Source: Stenotrophomonas maltophilia R551-3 (GTDB lineage Bacteria; Pseudomonadota; Gammaproteobacteria; Xanthomonadales; Xanthomonadaceae). From it: a stretch of DNA of 64,000 nucleotides. The DNA is taken from positions 4,392,501 through 4,456,500 of the forward strand of contig NC_011071.1 of NCBI RefSeq assembly GCF_000020665.1, written 5' to 3'. A model generated the notes under the pieces. That model had not been told where the DNA came from and ran no database searches. It saw only the letters and a list, made by a program, of their open reading frames with translations. Made by a program: the position numbers and the translations under genes. Shown here one piece after another: positions 36,411 to 46,829 of the stretch (positions are counted from its first letter, which is position 1; each line of letters opens with the position of its first letter).

Positions 36411-36826
36411 GCAACGCCGCGGCCACGATCCACATCGTGGCCGCGGTCATCCTGGATGACCGCGGCCGGGCGCTGGTGGTGCGCAAGCACGGCGCCAGCC
36501 GCTTCATCCAGCCGGGCGGCAAGCCCGAACCCGGCGAAGCACCGCTGCAGGCGCTGGCCCGCGAGCTGGACGAGGAACTCGCCGTGCAGCTGCGCACCGA
36601 TGCCTCCATCGCGCTGGGCCACTTCGAGGACTGGGCGGTGAACGAACCCGGTCACCGCGTGCAGGCACAGGCATGGTGGGTGCGGGTGGACGGCATGCCA
36701 CAGGCACGCGCGGAGATCGCCGAACTGGCCTGGGTACCGCTGCAGCCGCCGCACGGCCTGCCCTTGGCACCGCTGAGCGAACACCATATCCTGCCGGCCG
36801 TCGCCACCCGGGTGACGGCCCGCTGA
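36407..36826 (+). CDS. Nudix hydrolase
   Basis: 139 aa starting at the GTG that overlaps the peptidase stop (GTGA). The Nudix box is complete: GGKPEPGEAPLQALARELDE followed by EL. These enzymes hydrolyse nucleoside diphosphates linked to another group, often as housecleaning; the substrate cannot be told. Overlap implies coupled translation with the peptidase, which does not by itself mean a shared pathway. Confidence 0.88.
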   Translation: MSNAAATIHIVAAVILDDRGRALVVRKHGASRFIQPGGKPEPGEAPLQALARELDEELAVQLRTDASIALGHFEDWAVNEPGHRVQAQAWWVRVDGMPQARAEIAELAWVPLQPPHGLPLAPLSEHHILPAVATRVTAR

Positions 36827-36856
36827 TCGCGCGGGTGACGACTGCAAGGACACCGG

Positions 36857-37417
36857 ATGTCAGTGCCGATCCCGCCGCTTCCCTCGCCTGCCGCTCCAGC
36901 CTATTACGCCTGGGTGCGCCCGATCGGACAGGCTTCGTTCTGGCTGTCACTGCTGCTGACGGTCTACTTCGTGCTGCAGGGCCTGCTGCTCTGGCCGCTG
37001 CACGATCTCCCGCTCTGGCAACTGCTGGCCAATGAAGCGCAGCACCAACAGGTGCACAGCCTGACCTGGCTGCTGGCGCACCCGGTGGGCGCGTCGATGA
37101 TCGCCGCACTGCTGTGCCTGGCCTCGACCCTGGCCAGCTGGGGACTGCTGCGCGAGCGTCGCTGGGGCCTGTGGAGCTTCGTGGCGATACTGCTGCTGAG
37201 CGCATTGACCAACTTCGCGATCGCCGGGTGGCTGGACGTGTTCATGCGCGACCTCATCCCGCTTCTGACCGATGAACCGGGGCTGGTGCAGGAACTGCAG
37301 GTGAAGCGCTGGCTGATCACGTTGACCGTGGTCGGCACCTCAATCCTGTTCCTCGGCCTGCAGGGCTGGCTGGCCTGGCGCCTGCTGCGAGCAGACATCC
37401 GCTCGCGCTTCCACTGA
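36857..37417 (+). CDS. Membrane protein of unknown function
   Basis: 186 aa with four predicted membrane helices (FWLSLLLTVYFVLQGLLLW, SMIAALLCLASTLASWGLL, LWSFVAILLLSALTNFAIAG and TLTVVGTSILFLGLQGWLAW). I do not recognise the family. It follows the Nudix gene by 30 bases and precedes the cysteine-rich secreted family by 35, so all may share a transcript. Confidence 0.75.
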   Translation: MSVPIPPLPSPAAPAYYAWVRPIGQASFWLSLLLTVYFVLQGLLLWPLHDLPLWQLLANEAQHQQVHSLTWLLAHPVGASMIAALLCLASTLASWGLLRERRWGLWSFVAILLLSALTNFAIAGWLDVFMRDLIPLLTDEPGLVQELQVKRWLITLTVVGTSILFLGLQGWLAWRLLRADIRSRFH

Positions 37418-37452
37418 GCCCCTCCCCTCCTCTGCTCGACAAGGACCGTCGC

Positions 37453-38574
37453 ATGCGCTTGCTGACCCTTCTCCCCGCGCTGCTGCTGTTCGCCGCGCTG
37501 CCTGCCGCCGCCGATGCGCTGCGCTGTGGCGAGTACCGCAGCACCGACGGCGGCATGGCGCTGGTGTTCACATCACCCAGCACCGGCTACCGCCACGACG
37601 ACGGCAGCGAGCCGGAGCCGCTGTGGGTCGATCGCAGTGCGGCGCAGACCCGCCTGGTCATGCTCGACGATGGCGTGGCACTGCCGGTCCGGATCAGTGC
37701 CGATGGGCAGCGCATCGAAGACGAGGTTGTGGTGGTCTACACGTTGCGCCAGTCCCGGGACTGCGCCAGCGAACCCGCCGCGATTGCCGGCAGCTGCCGC
37801 GCCGCCGGCAGCCACTGCATTGCGCAGCTGCCCGCGGCTTCGCCCGGCCAAATCCAGCGCGCGTGCGACGAAGGCGTTGGCGCGGGCTGCTCGGCGCTGC
37901 TGCGACAACTGCGGGATGGCAGCCCAGCAAAGGCCACCGACGACGTCGGTGCCACGGGCTTTGAACGCCCGCCTGCCTGCCGCGAACACACGCCCGGGCA
38001 TGACCCGCAGGCCTGCGAGGCGCTGACGAATGATGCATTGGCTGCCGCCATGCAGCGGGTGAATCAACGCCTGCAGCAGGAAGACGAAGACACGCTGGGT
38101 TCGCCGCTTCAGGCCGCTGCTCGCGATCAGCTGCAGCAGCGGTGCCTGCAGCACCGCAATGGCCGCTTCTGCGTGGAAGTGGCCGCGCAGCAATTGAACG
38201 CGCTGGAACCTGCGTTGGCAGTGCAGGCCCTGCAGGTGGTCTGCGATGCGGGACGCGTTACTGCCTGCGAACGTACCGCACCGCTGCGTGAACTCGGCAC
38301 CGACCTGCGCCTGGTGCCGTTGCAGCGGGTGCCGTGCGGCCGCTATCAGGCCGACGGTGGGGTGATCGACATGCTCGACTTCGGTGATGGCGCGCGTGCC
38401 CGCCTGCACGAAGGCGCCGTCCAGCTGCAGCAGAACGGCGAAACCCTTGTGCTGCGCCAGCTCGGCAATGGCGACCTGCTCGGCATGGACAACCAGACGG
38501 CCTACCAGCGTTACCAGCTCGTGCCCGGCACGGCACAATGCACGCCCCCGCGCGAGGGCCAGGGTTCGCCGTAG
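37453..38574 (+). CDS. Cysteine-rich secreted protein, paralogue 1 of 3
   Basis: 373 aa. Signal peptide (LLPALLLFAALPAAADA), then many cysteines, mostly in pairs set 8-12 residues apart (CDEGVGAGC, CLQHRNGRFC), a Sel1/TPR-like spacing. Near residue 295 it carries PCGRYQADGGVIDMLDFGDG, a block repeated in the two following paralogues. It lacks the C-terminal ACC and HVACD segments that those share. It is most likely periplasmic, with disulfide bonds. I do not recognise a named family and give no function. Confidence 0.8.
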   Translation: MRLLTLLPALLLFAALPAAADALRCGEYRSTDGGMALVFTSPSTGYRHDDGSEPEPLWVDRSAAQTRLVMLDDGVALPVRISADGQRIEDEVVVVYTLRQSRDCASEPAAIAGSCRAAGSHCIAQLPAASPGQIQRACDEGVGAGCSALLRQLRDGSPAKATDDVGATGFERPPACREHTPGHDPQACEALTNDALAAAMQRVNQRLQQEDEDTLGSPLQAAARDQLQQRCLQHRNGRFCVEVAAQQLNALEPALAVQALQVVCDAGRVTACERTAPLRELGTDLRLVPLQRVPCGRYQADGGVIDMLDFGDGARARLHEGAVQLQQNGETLVLRQLGNGDLLGMDNQTAYQRYQLVPGTAQCTPPREGQGSP

Positions 38575-38611
38575 CGCCAGGAGCTTCCCGTTCGATCGTC
38601 AAGGAGACGAC

Positions 38612-40228
38612 ATGCATTCACCCGCACCGCGCCGCCGCTGGCTGGCCTGGGCGTTGCTGCTGGCCGCGCCGATGGCTGCCGCACAATCGCCGCAATGCGG
38701 CCTGTTCAAGGCCGATGAAGGCAGCAGCACGCTGCGCATCAGCTCACCCAACCGCGGCGAGCAGAAGCACTTCGGCAGTGCGCCGTCTCCGGTCGCGTTC
38801 CAGCAGATCGACGGAAAGCTGCAGCTGGTGAACCTGGAGTACGGCCTGCCCAGCGCGCTGCAGGTGCGCGATCGTGGCCGCACGGTCGAGGTGGATGGCA
38901 CGGTCTACCTCCTGCAGGCGCCAGCACAGTGCGCCGCAGCCGCCACGCCGGCTGATGGCAGCTGCCTGGCCGATGCGGCGGCGTGCCTGGACAACCGTCG
39001 CGAAGCGACCCCGGCCGCGCTGGAAGCAGGGTGCCGGGAAGGCGTGCCCGGCATGTGCCTGCAACTGGCCGATCGTTGGCACGAGGAGGCCAAACCCACG
39101 GTCGAGGCCGATCCCGCCCTGGCAAAGGCAGCGCTCGACGCCGTCTTGTCCGGTATCAAACTCCCCGCCGCCTGTGACAACGGTGGCTTCGAACAGGGAA
39201 CCCCGGCGTGTGCCGCCGCACTCGAGGCCGACCCGGCAGTGCAGGAGCAGCTGGTCAAGGCCGCGATGACGGCCGCCATGACCGAAGCCATGGTAACGAT
39301 GACGGCACCGACCGTGCCGGTGATCATTCCAGCTGAGCGGCGGCAACAGTTGTTGCGGTTGTGCCGCGAGGTACCGCACGGCGGCTTCTGCACCCGCGTG
39401 GCTGAGCTGTCCTGGGACGCGGGAGATCCCCAGCAGGCGGTGCAGGCCCTGGCTGCAGCCTGCACCCCCGGCAACGACACCGCCACCTGCGAGCGCCTGC
39501 CGGCGTTGCAGGCGGTGGGCGCATCGCTGCGACCGCAGCCCGCGACAGCATTGCCCTGCGGCAATTACCGGTCCGACGGCGGCCTGATGGACACGCTGGA
39601 CTTCGGCGATGCCGGCCTGGTTGGCGTTGGCTGGAGCAGCCATCTTCGCGCACGTGTCGAAAAGGGCGACATCCGCATCCACCACGACCGGGACGGCGAC
39701 TTCGTGCTGCGCCCGCTGCCCGGCGGCCAGTTGCTGGGCCTGGATAACTGGACCCGCTTCCAGGTGTTCGTCCCCACCGGCGAGGGCCCGACCCGGTGCA
39801 GTGCACCGAAGCAGTTCAAGGTGCTGCCACTGCCACAGGATTGCCCGCTGGCGCTGGCCAACGAGGGCGGTGCCGAAGCCTGCTGCGCGCAGGGCAAGCT
39901 GCAGGGCTGCAACATTCTCGGCAACCGCCTTGCGCTGTCCGGGAACTGGCTGCAGGCCGCCGGGCACTACACCACGGTCTGCCGCGCCGGCGTGCGCGAA
40001 GGGTGCGAGAACCTGGTGACCGCGCAGGGCAACGGCGCGGAACTGGACGCACGGGCAACCCTGGAGCAGCTGTGCAAGGCCGACCGTAGTGGCCTGCATG
40101 TGGCCTGCGACGTGCTCGGCACCCAGAACTGGGAGCTGATTACGTTGGGTGGTGCCCTGCAGAAGGCGGTTGATGAGGCAGCCGAGGACGACACTCCAGC
40201 GCCGCGCAACTCCAACCGCAAGCGCTGA
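38612..40228 (+). CDS. Cysteine-rich secreted protein, paralogue 2 of 3
   Basis: 538 aa from the ATG at 38612 (AAGGAG six bases upstream) with a signal peptide (WLAWALLLAAPMAAA). The middle shares PCGNYRSDGGLMDTLDFGDA with paralogue 1. The C-terminal part has EACCAQGKLQGCNILG, AGVREGCENLV and HVACDV, shared with paralogue 3. Cysteines recur as C-x(7-8)-C pairs in helical, Sel1-like context. No catalytic motif is visible. A hairpin follows 6 bases after the stop, before hemF. Confidence 0.8.
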   Translation: MHSPAPRRRWLAWALLLAAPMAAAQSPQCGLFKADEGSSTLRISSPNRGEQKHFGSAPSPVAFQQIDGKLQLVNLEYGLPSALQVRDRGRTVEVDGTVYLLQAPAQCAAAATPADGSCLADAAACLDNRREATPAALEAGCREGVPGMCLQLADRWHEEAKPTVEADPALAKAALDAVLSGIKLPAACDNGGFEQGTPACAAALEADPAVQEQLVKAAMTAAMTEAMVTMTAPTVPVIIPAERRQQLLRLCREVPHGGFCTRVAELSWDAGDPQQAVQALAAACTPGNDTATCERLPALQAVGASLRPQPATALPCGNYRSDGGLMDTLDFGDAGLVGVGWSSHLRARVEKGDIRIHHDRDGDFVLRPLPGGQLLGLDNWTRFQVFVPTGEGPTRCSAPKQFKVLPLPQDCPLALANEGGAEACCAQGKLQGCNILGNRLALSGNWLQAAGHYTTVCRAGVREGCENLVTAQGNGAELDARATLEQLCKADRSGLHVACDVLGTQNWELITLGGALQKAVDEAAEDDTPAPRNSNRKR

Positions 40229-41179
<951 letters not shown>

Positions 41180-41186
41180 TCTTCCG

Positions 41187-41213
41187 GCACCACGCCTGAG
41201 GCGTGGTGCTTTC
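41187..41213 (+). terminator. Intrinsic terminator of hemF
   Basis: Perfect ten-base arms GCACCACGCC / GGCGTGGTGC around TGA, followed by TTTCCCC, 7 bases after the hemF stop. Confidence 0.75.
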
Positions 41214-41272
41214 CCCTGCCTGGTCCGTCCTGTATCGGACGGGTCGTGTTTTTCTTCTTCAAGGATGACGTC

Positions 41273-42793
41273 ATGCCTGCTGCTGTTCCCCTCCGTCCCC
41301 GCGCTGCGGGCTGGCGCCCCCTGCTGTTGCTCGCCCTCGCCTCGGCCAGTCTGCCGGCTGCCGCGCAATCGATGGCCTGCGGCACCTACAAGGACAGCGA
41401 CGGCAATATCACGCTGACCATCGAGAGCGAAGGCCACGCCTTCCTGTCCGGCCCCTACCAGGCCACCGAGGAGCTGCGCATCGCCCGCCAGGAAGACGTG
41501 CTCGGCACCGGCAACCTGTCCACGGGACGCCTGGAAAACTGGTTCTTCTCGGACAACGACCGCACGATCAACACGCCCTATCGCGAGTTCACCCGTGAGC
41601 ACGCCGCCGCCTGCAAGACGATGCCCGAGCCCATCGAAGATGGTTGCGTGATGAACACCTCAGAGTGCCTGGAGGCGCTGCCGGAGGCCGCACCGGTGAA
41701 GCTGCACGCCTGGTGTGCCGAGGGCGTGGGCGCGGCCTGCTCCCAGCTGTTGGAGACCTACCAGCAGCAGGCCAAGGACGCTGCCCCGGCGCCTGCACGG
41801 GCCGAGCCGCCGAAGCCGGAGATCTGCAAGGAGGATTCCGCGTCCTTCAACGCCGAGGGCTGCAGGGCGATCGCCGAGGTGGTCGGGCTGGAGATGATCG
41901 GCAAGTCCCTGCTCGGGCTGCAGCATTCGGTTGATCCCGTGTTGCCGTCCGCGCAGCTCGATGAGCTGGCCGCACTGTGCCGGCAGCAGCACGGCGAGAC
42001 CTTCTGCGCCGACGTTGCCGAGGTGCTGTGGAGTGGCGGGCGCCTGTTGCAGGCCCACGAAGCGCTGCAGCTGTCGTGCGCGCAGCGCGCGGACGGCGTG
42101 GCCTGCGGCCGCGCCAAGGCGCTTGCCAGCCTGGCCGCTGCGCCGGTCGCTTCACTGGCTCCGGTGCCGGCCACTGCGCTGCCGTGTGGGAGCTATGAAG
42201 CCGAGTACGGTGTGCTCTCGCAGCTGCGCTTCCTCGATGCCGGCCTGGTTGAGGCCGAGGGCCGCGACCAGCGCCTGCGCGCGCGCCTGCAGGACGGCCG
42301 CATCCTCATCCGTCCCGATGTCGGCAGCGACTTCGTGCTGCAACCGCTGAAGAACGGAAACCTCGCCAGCGTCGACGGCGGCAACCGCTTCGCCTACTAC
42401 GAGCGCAAGCTCGCCGCAGGCAATGCCAGCTGCAAGCCGCCGGTGGCGTTCGTGGAAATTCCACTGCCACTGGATTGCCCGACCCTGGGCCGCAAGGATG
42501 GTGCCAAGGCCTGCTGCGCCGATGGCAAGCTGCTCGGCTGCAAGGTTGCCGGCGAAGCGCTGTTCGAGGCCGAGAAATGGGCCGCGTCGCTGCCCTATTT
42601 CGAGACGCTGTGCGGCGCCGGTGTCCGCGAAGGGTGCCTGGCATTGGCAGCGGTGTATTCGCACACCGCCGACCCGAAGATCCCGCAGGCCATGGCGGCA
42701 CTCTGCGCGAAGGATGGCAAGGGCACGCATGTGGCCTGTGATGTGGACGCCACCCGCAACTGGCCGGCGCTGAAGGCCGAAGCCGCGCCCTGA
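41273..42793 (+). CDS. Cysteine-rich secreted protein, paralogue 3 of 3
   Basis: 506 aa from the ATG at 41273 (AAGGA upstream), signal peptide around LLLLALASASLPAAAQS. It shares the PCGSYEAEYG block with paralogues 1 and 2 and, with paralogue 2, KACCADGKLLGCKVAG, GAGVREGCLALA and HVACDV plus a following NW. The N-terminal part diverges and includes a Pro/Ala-rich spacer (DAAPAPARAEPPKPE). Likely periplasmic and disulfide-bonded; no function known to me. Confidence 0.8.
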   Translation: MPAAVPLRPRAAGWRPLLLLALASASLPAAAQSMACGTYKDSDGNITLTIESEGHAFLSGPYQATEELRIARQEDVLGTGNLSTGRLENWFFSDNDRTINTPYREFTREHAAACKTMPEPIEDGCVMNTSECLEALPEAAPVKLHAWCAEGVGAACSQLLETYQQQAKDAAPAPARAEPPKPEICKEDSASFNAEGCRAIAEVVGLEMIGKSLLGLQHSVDPVLPSAQLDELAALCRQQHGETFCADVAEVLWSGGRLLQAHEALQLSCAQRADGVACGRAKALASLAAAPVASLAPVPATALPCGSYEAEYGVLSQLRFLDAGLVEAEGRDQRLRARLQDGRILIRPDVGSDFVLQPLKNGNLASVDGGNRFAYYERKLAAGNASCKPPVAFVEIPLPLDCPTLGRKDGAKACCADGKLLGCKVAGEALFEAEKWAASLPYFETLCGAGVREGCLALAAVYSHTADPKIPQAMAALCAKDGKGTHVACDVDATRNWPALKAEAAP

Positions 42794-42806
42794 GGCTCAT
42801 GCACCT

Positions 42807-42849
42807 GTAGAGCTGGGCGCAAGGCAGCCGAGCATGGGCTCGGCTCTAC
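42807..42849. repeat. GTAG REP pair, left arm degenerate
   Basis: GTAGAGCTGGGC at the left is a decayed copy; the right half GCCGAGCATGGGCTCGGCTC plus TAC is a full REP hairpin. It lies between convergent genes. Confidence 0.75.
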
Positions 42850-42853
42850 AGGG

Positions 42854-43333
42854 TCAGGTGCTCTTCCTGGGGATGATGGTGATGTGCCCGTTGATCTCCA
42901 GCAGGGCCAGCTCGACATCCTCCACGCCCAGGCAGCCCTGCTGACGCATCGCGGCCTCGAAATCGGCGCGGGTGACCTGCTCGCGTCGCAGAACGGCGTC
43001 GAACAGGCGCCCATCGCGCGCGAGCACCACCGGTTCCCCCTCGACCAGGCGCTCGATGCGACGGCTGCGGGTACTCACCCAGCCTACGCCGTAGTTGAGC
43101 AGGATCAGGGTCGCGGCCAGCAACAAGCCACCGCCCAGCGAGGTATCGGTGCCGAGCAGTGCGTTCTGCACGGCATTGCCCAGCAGCACCACCAGCAGCA
43201 CGTCGAAGGGGGTGATCTGCCCCAGCGGACGTTTGCCACTGAGCCGGACCATGCCCAGCACCACGACGTAGACCACCACCGCGCGCAGGATGAACTCCCA
43301 CCACGGCATCGCCAGTGAGAACAGATCGGGCAT
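42854..43333 (-). CDS. DUF421 (YetF-like) membrane protein
   Basis: 159 aa. Two or three N-terminal helices (FILRAVVVYVVVLGMVRLSG, LLVVLLGNAVQNALL) precede a soluble alpha/beta domain with GEPVVLARDGRLFDAVLRRE, the typical YetF pattern. The family's biochemical role is unclear. GGGGAA lies before the ATG at 43333. A REP lies behind the stop; the sX13-like RNA gene ends 66 bases upstream on the same strand. Confidence 0.85.
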   Translation of the reverse strand: MPDLFSLAMPWWEFILRAVVVYVVVLGMVRLSGKRPLGQITPFDVLLVVLLGNAVQNALLGTDTSLGGGLLLAATLILLNYGVGWVSTRSRRIERLVEGEPVVLARDGRLFDAVLRREQVTRADFEAAMRQQGCLGVEDVELALLEINGHITIIPRKST

Positions 43334-43398
43334 TGCGGGTTCCCCTGCGGAGCGGTGGCCCAGCGTGGCGCAGGCCACGTCATCTGGCAACGGCACAA

Positions 43399-43521
43399 AT
43401 AAAAAGCCCCGCTGACCAGGGGGAGGTCAACGGGGCCGGGGAACGGGCACTTGGGGAGGAGTCCCCGTTCCGAGATCTGCTCCAGGGGATGGGAGAGATC
43501 CACAACAGGCGTTGCGCCTGT
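43399..43521 (-). ncRNA. sX13: sX13-like small RNA
   Basis: About 120 nt on the minus strand between polA and the DUF421 gene. Four hairpins can be read: 43505-43521; 43472-43501 with a CCAUCCCC-containing loop; 43440-43471 with a CUCCUCCCC loop; and the terminator 43406-43437 (stem GCCCCGUUGACC, loop UCCCCCU) followed by UUUUUAUUU. Several C-rich loops, the length near 115 nt and the position behind polA match sX13 of Xanthomonas, a regulator of virulence genes and Hfq level that pairs with G-rich mRNA sites. A -10 box TATAAC lies at 43527-43532. The C-rich loops are the expected pairing sites. Confidence 0.8.
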
Positions 43522-43526
43522 CGAGA

Positions 43527-43532
43527 GTTATA
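43527..43532 (-). promoter_or_regulatory. -10 box of the sX13-like RNA
   Basis: TATAAC on the minus strand, about 7 bases before the proposed 5' end. The -35 region (around CCGTTA, 17-18 bases further upstream) is a weak match. The rest of the polA-sRNA gap (43533-43663) shows nothing else I can name. Confidence 0.5.
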
Positions 43533-43663
43533 GAAGCACTCCGAACACTAACGGTTCGTGAAGGGGCCCAATTTAATGAACCTCCATCAGGGCAACATTC
43601 ATGATCGAGTCAGAAACCTCTGACGAATGAACGAATTCACGTCGTTTTCGGCCTGAAACACCC

Positions 43664-46438
43664 TCAGTGTGCTTCGTCCCAGTTGTTGCCGATGCCGGTA
43701 TCGACCACCAGCGGCACCCGCAGTTTGGCCGCTTGCGACATGCGCTCGACCACCTGCAAACGCAACTCCTCGACGAAACTGCTTTCGGTTTCGAACACCA
43801 GTTCATCGTGCACCTGCAGGATCATCCGTGCCGGCGCGCCGCTGTCACGCAGCCACTGGTCCACGTCCACCATCGCACGCTTGATGATGTCGGCGGCGGT
43901 GCCCTGCATCGGCGCGTTGATCGCGGCGCGCTCGGCACCGGCGCGCAGGCCCTGGTTACGTGCATGAATGTCGTTCAGGTACAGGCGGCGGCCGAACAGG
44001 GTTTCCACATAGCCCTGGTCGCGGGCCTGCTGGCGCATCCGCTCCATGAAATCACGCACGCCCGGGTAGCGGCTGAAGTACAGCGCCACGTAGTCCTGCG
44101 CCTGGCCACGGTCGATGCCCAGGTTGCGGGCCAGGCCGAAGGCGCTCATGCCGTACATCAGGCCGAAGTTGATCGCCTTGGCCGCGCGGCGCTCGTTCGG
44201 AGTCACCTCTTCCAGCGTGCGCCCGAACACCTCGGCGGCGGTGGCGCGGTGGACGTCGGCGCCCTGCTCGAAGGCGCCCACCAGGCCCGGATCTTCCGAC
44301 AGATGGGCCATGATCCGCAGCTCGATCTGCGAATAGTCGGCCGCCAGCAGCTGGAAGCCCTCCGGGGCGATGAATGCGCGTCGGATACGGCGGCCATCCT
44401 CGGTGCGGATCGGGATGTTCTGCAGGTTGGGGTCCGACGAGGACAGGCGGCCGGTGGCGGCGCCGGACTGGTGGTAGCTGGTATGCACGCGGCCGGTGTC
44501 CGGATTGACCATCTCCGGCAGCTTGTCGGTATAGGTGCTGCGCAGCTTGGCCAGGCCGCGGTACTCCAGGATCACCCGCGGCAGCTCGTGCTGGTCGGCA
44601 ATCGCCTCCAGTGCCTCTTCGTTGGTGCTGGGCTGGCCCTTCGGGGTCTTCACCACCGCCGGCAGCTTCAGCTCATCGAACAGCACCGCCTGCAGCTGCT
44701 TGGGCGAATCCAGGTTGAAGCTGCGGCCGGCCAGCTCGGTGGCCTTCTGCTGCGCGGCCAGCATGCGCGAGGACAGGTCCTGGCTCTGCCGGCGCAGCTC
44801 GACGGTATCGATCCGCACGCCATTGGCTTCGATGCTGGTGAGCACCGGCACCAGCGGCATCTCGATGTCGCGGTACACGCTGTCCAGCGCCGGCTCGGCC
44901 AGCAGCTGCGGTTGCAGCGCGCGGTGCAGGCGCAGGGTGATGTCGGCGTCCTCGGCCGCGTAGCGGCTGGCTTCGTCGATGCCCACCTGCGAGAACGGAA
45001 TCTGCTTGGCGCCCTTGCCGGCCACGTCCTCGAACTTGATGGTGTTGTAGCCCAGGTAACGCAGGGCCAGCGAATCCATGTCGTGGCGGGTGGCGGTGGA
45101 ATTGAGCACGAAGCTCTCGAGCATGGTGTCGTCGTGGTAGCCCTGCACCTCCACGCCGTGGCGGCGCAGTACGTGCAGGTCGTACTTGCCGTGCTGGCCC
45201 AGCTTCTTCTTCGCCGGGTCCTGCAACACCGGGCGCAGTGCGTCCAGCACCTGCTGCATCGGCAGCTGCGGCGGCGCGCCCGGGTAATCGTGGCCGACCG
45301 GAATATAGGCGGCCTTGCCCGGCTCGACCGCCAGGCTGATGCCCACCAGGCGCGCACGCATCGCGTCCAGCGCATCGGTTTCGGTATCGAAACTGATCAG
45401 GTCCGCCTGCTGCAGGCGCTCGACCCAGGCCTGCAGCTGCTCGGCGGTCAGCACGGTCTCGTATTCACCCGGCGCGGCCAGGGCCGGATCCAGCGTGCCC
45501 GCTGCCGGTGCCTCGGCGCTGCCCCGGGCGAAGCCAGCGGCGGTGCCACGCAGGCTCGGCGTTGCTTCGCTGGCGGCCGTCGGCGCCGGCAGCGGTGCAC
45601 CCAGCTCCTTCAGCGCCTGGGTGAAGCCATAGCGCGCATACAGCTCGGTCAGCTCCGGCACGTCCTGCTCGCGCAGGGCCAGCGTGGTCGGGCTGGCCTC
45701 CAGCTCCACGTCGGTGCGGATGGTCACCAGCTCGCGGTTCAGCGGCAGGCGCTCCAGCGCGGCGCGCAGGTTTTCGCCGATCTTGCCCTTCATGGTCGGC
45801 GCGGCCGCCATCACCCCATCCAGGTGCTGGTACTCGGCCAGCCACTTGGCGGCGGTCTTCGGCCCACATTTCTCCACGCCCGGCACGTTGTCGACGGTGT
45901 CGCCCATCAGCGCCAGCAGGTCGATGATCTGGTCGGCGCGCACGCCGAACTTCTCCATCACCGCCGCATCGGAATCCATGCGGCTGCCGGTCATGGTGTT
46001 GACCAGTTCGATGCCCGGGCGCACCAGCTGGGCAAAGTCCTTGTCGCCGGTGGAGATGGTCACCTTCAGGTCCTGCGCCACGCCCTGCAGGGCCAGCGTG
46101 CCGATCACATCATCGGCCTCCACGCCAGGGATGCGCAGGATGCTGATGCCCAGCGCTTCGACGATGCGGCACATCGGTTCAACCTGGCTGCGCAGCTCGT
46201 CCGGCATCGGCGGGCGGTTGGCCTTGTACTGCTCGTACAGGTCATCGCGGAAGGTCTTGCCGGGCGCATCGACCACGAACGCCACGTAGGCCGGGCGCTC
46301 CTTCAGGGTCGAGCGCAGCATGTTGACCACGCCGAACAGCGCGCCGGTGGGTTCGCCCTGTGCATTGGACAGGGGCGGCAGCGCGTGGAACGCGCGGTAC
46401 AGGTAACTGGACCCGTCGATCAGGACTAATCTGCTCAT
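43664..46438 (-). CDS. polA: DNA polymerase I
   Basis: 924 aa. An N-terminal 5'-3' exonuclease domain (LVLIDGSSYLYRAFHALPPL, GVEADDVIGTLA) is followed by a 3'-5' proofreading domain with its metal-binding acidic residues (ISFDTETDALDA, AAEDADITLRLH) and the family A polymerase domain (ADYSQIELRIMAHLSEDPGL read in two parts; VHDELVFE near the end). All three activities appear intact. It fills gaps in repair and replaces Okazaki primers. Divergent from the DUF2782 lipoprotein gene over 98 bases. Confidence 0.97.
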   Translation of the reverse strand: MSRLVLIDGSSYLYRAFHALPPLSNAQGEPTGALFGVVNMLRSTLKERPAYVAFVVDAPGKTFRDDLYEQYKANRPPMPDELRSQVEPMCRIVEALGISILRIPGVEADDVIGTLALQGVAQDLKVTISTGDKDFAQLVRPGIELVNTMTGSRMDSDAAVMEKFGVRADQIIDLLALMGDTVDNVPGVEKCGPKTAAKWLAEYQHLDGVMAAAPTMKGKIGENLRAALERLPLNRELVTIRTDVELEASPTTLALREQDVPELTELYARYGFTQALKELGAPLPAPTAASEATPSLRGTAAGFARGSAEAPAAGTLDPALAAPGEYETVLTAEQLQAWVERLQQADLISFDTETDALDAMRARLVGISLAVEPGKAAYIPVGHDYPGAPPQLPMQQVLDALRPVLQDPAKKKLGQHGKYDLHVLRRHGVEVQGYHDDTMLESFVLNSTATRHDMDSLALRYLGYNTIKFEDVAGKGAKQIPFSQVGIDEASRYAAEDADITLRLHRALQPQLLAEPALDSVYRDIEMPLVPVLTSIEANGVRIDTVELRRQSQDLSSRMLAAQQKATELAGRSFNLDSPKQLQAVLFDELKLPAVVKTPKGQPSTNEEALEAIADQHELPRVILEYRGLAKLRSTYTDKLPEMVNPDTGRVHTSYHQSGAATGRLSSSDPNLQNIPIRTEDGRRIRRAFIAPEGFQLLAADYSQIELRIMAHLSEDPGLVGAFEQGADVHRATAAEVFGRTLEEVTPNERRAAKAINFGLMYGMSAFGLARNLGIDRGQAQDYVALYFSRYPGVRDFMERMRQQARDQGYVETLFGRRLYLNDIHARNQGLRAGAERAAINAPMQGTAADIIKRAMVDVDQWLRDSGAPARMILQVHDELVFETESSFVEELRLQVVERMSQAAKLRVPLVVDTGIGNNWDEAH

Positions 46439-46536
46439 GGGTCGATTCTACGCGCCCGTGCCTGCACTGCGACGACACGGCACAGCCGCGGCGATGGGGC
46501 ATAATCAAGGCTCTTTCCAGGCAAAGGCCCCCGCCG

Positions 46537-46821
46537 ATGAAGACCCTGATGCTGGCTTCCGTGCTCCTGCTCGCTGGCTGCGCCAGCCTGGGCGGCGCCG
46601 GCGCTCCCCCGGTGGACGTCAAGGGCGCGGATGTGTCCAAGCGCACCATGGACAACGGCGACACGATCGAGGAATACCGTGTGTCCGGCCAGCTGCGCAT
46701 GGTCAAGGTGACCCCGTCGCGCGGCGCACCGTTCTACATGTACGACAAGAACGGCGATGGCCGTTTCGACAACGACAAGGACGGCGTGTCGCCGGTGTAC
46801 TGGAAGCTGTACAGCTGGTGA
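46537..46821 (+). CDS. DUF2782 lipoprotein
   Basis: 94 aa. The signal ends in a lipobox (VLLLAGC). The body has the family's DNGDTIEEYRVSGQLRMVKV core and an acidic DKNGDGRFDNDKDG stretch. DUF2782 proteins commonly neighbour polA in Xanthomonadaceae and Pseudomonas relatives; function unknown. The ATG at 46537 is the only start that begins a signal peptide; a longer frame to 46360 would cross the polA promoter. Confidence 0.88.
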   Translation: MKTLMLASVLLLAGCASLGGAGAPPVDVKGADVSKRTMDNGDTIEEYRVSGQLRMVKVTPSRGAPFYMYDKNGDGRFDNDKDGVSPVYWKLYSW

Positions 46822-46829
46822 TGTGATCG

